Source of the DNA: Chloroflexota bacterium
Lineage (GTDB): Bacteria > Chloroflexota > Anaerolineae > B4-G1 > SLSP01
DNA length: 13,632 nt
Reading direction: 5' to 3'
NCBI GenBank assembly: GCA_022707725.1
Contig: JAKJAB010000066.1
Coordinates: forward strand, 1 to 13,632
Shown here: positions 13,035-13,632 of the stretch, piece after piece
How positions within the stretch are numbered: position 1 is the stretch's first letter
Layout of the letters: the number at the start of each line of letters is the position of its first letter
Position numbers and translations under genes: made by a program
The notes under the pieces: generated by a model
Database searches by the model: none
What the model saw: the letters and a program-made list of their open reading frames with translations, nothing else
What the model was told of the DNA's origin: nothing

Positions 13035-13520
13035 ATGGCAAAGAAGCGTTGGTTGGAGTACGTGTTATTTTATCTTTTATGGACAGTGCTGATTGCAATG
13101 GGCTTCTGGTTCCTGATCCTGAGCCGGGAGACCTTTCTGACCGGCGCGGCATACTATGCAGGAGACTCTTTCACCCGAGGATGGCAGACGCGCTTTTTCG
13201 ACAAAGTTTTCTTCTTGTCTGCGGGGATAGCCGTCTTGATTTACTTCTATGCGACCGAGGGTTATCTACGCGCTGGTATCGAGAAACACGACATGCTGCG
13301 GCGTTTTTTCAAGGCATCAGGCTGGATGGTGCTTGCGATTTTCGTGGCAGACTTCATGCTACTGGCATTACAGCAGTTCGCCGGCGGCGTGTGGTTGCGC
13401 TGGGTGATTCTCGCCGCGGAACTGGGCCTGGGCGTGGCTTTGACCTGGGTGGGTCGCCGCAAACCGGCAAAACCCATCGCACCACCGCCAACGATGAATC
13501 ACGCTAACTCACATCAGTGA
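13035..13520 (+). CDS. hypothetical four-TM membrane protein
   Basis: Not recognised. The 161-aa product from the ATG at 13035 has four hydrophobic segments: about residues 6-29 (VLFYLLWTVLIAMGFWFLIL), 55-77 (FFLSAGIAVLIYFYA), 95-117 (WMVLAIFVADFMLLAL), and 122-143 (WVILAAELGLGVALTWVG). A short RRKPAKP-rich tail follows and should be cytoplasmic. No cysteine motif or charged catalytic cluster is seen in the membrane. I chose 13035 because GAGGGG stands four nt upstream; an ATG at 13020 in the same frame would add five residues but has no ribosome site and overlaps a TATAAT string. The MITE ends 27 nt upstream, so the promoter region may have been altered by it. The stop codon lies in a heptad repeat. 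Confidence 0.7.
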   Translation: MAKKRWLEYVLFYLLWTVLIAMGFWFLILSRETFLTGAAYYAGDSFTRGWQTRFFDKVFFLSAGIAVLIYFYATEGYLRAGIEKHDMLRRFFKASGWMVLAIFVADFMLLALQQFAGGVWLRWVILAAELGLGVALTWVGRRKPAKPIAPPPTMNHANSHQ

Positions 13521-13549
13521 TCAGCTATCAGCCGTCAGCCCTCAGCTTG
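13515..13549. repeat. CAGCTAT/CAGCCGT heptanucleotide array over a stop codon
   Basis: Five 7-nt units (CAGTGAT, CAGCTAT, CAGCCGT, CAGCCCT, CAGCTTG). The first contains the TGA stop (13518-13520) of the membrane protein gene. TCAGCTATCAGC (13521-13532) is the exact reverse complement of GCTGATAGCTGA at 13614-13625. Confidence 0.85.
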
Positions 13550-13613
13550 AGCATCCTCGAAATTCCACGCTGGCGCTATCCCGTATCATTTCAGTTATGG
13601 CGATTGCATCTTG

Positions 13614-13632
13614 GCTGATAGCTGAAAGCTGA
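13614..13632. repeat. GCTGATA/GCTGAAA heptad repeat at the window end
   Basis: Units GCTGATA, GCTGAAA and a partial GCTGA run off the window edge. With 13521-13532 it makes a perfect 12-bp inverted pair enclosing 81 nt in which I see no gene. Confidence 0.7.

Overview
This looks like a chromosomal window from a GC-rich bacterium, most plausibly a Chloroflexota lineage (Anaerolineae/Caldilineae-like). The grounds are the gene types (FolB-FolK fusion, short-form S-adenosylhomocysteinase, AdoK-type adenosine kinase, cytidylate kinase-like protein, HicB-like remnant) and many degenerate 7-nt tandem repeats between genes. That placement is inference; no rRNA or marker gene is present.

Left part (1-3230): a GH29 alpha-L-fucosidase on the minus strand is divergent from a plus-strand pterin/folate pair. 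That pair is a FolB-FolK fusion followed by FolE, with a 10-codon mini-ORF carrying its own strong Shine-Dalgarno between them and a clear intrinsic terminator after folE. Together FolE, FolB and FolK supply GTP cyclohydrolase I, dihydroneopterin aldolase and HPPK; folP and folC are not here.

Middle part (3231-5890), all minus strand: ahcY; a HicB-type antitoxin remnant broken by a frameshift and without a HicA partner; and an AT-rich stretch holding an unrecognised two-TM protein. An 8-bp direct repeat around a GTAAC-type end suggests an insertion scar at the 3' end of that gene.

Right-middle part (5891-11901): a six-gene minus-strand operon read rfbF-rfbG-SDR-rfbH-GT2-adoK. The first four genes encode most of a CDP-3,6-dideoxyhexose pathway: glucose-1-phosphate cytidylyltransferase, CDP-glucose 4,6-dehydratase, a 4-ketoreductase-like SDR, and the Fe-S/PMP 3-dehydrase. 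A DPM1-like glycosyltransferase follows. The last gene encodes an adenosine kinase, which fits functionally with ahcY (SAH -> adenosine -> AMP). The flavin/Fe-S reductase partner of RfbH (E3/AscD) is not in the window.

Right part (11902-13632): a 309-bp divergent intergenic region contains a perfect 10+10 bp inverted repeat whose arms are the consensus -35 hexamers of two back-to-back promoters. A cytidylate kinase-like gene, a 110-bp IS66-like MITE with near-perfect 8-bp flanking repeats, and a four-TM small protein follow.

The most unusual overall signal is a set of about ten arrays of different 7-nt tandem repeats at gene junctions between 7.5 kb and the window end. Several of them contain the stop codon of the neighbouring gene.
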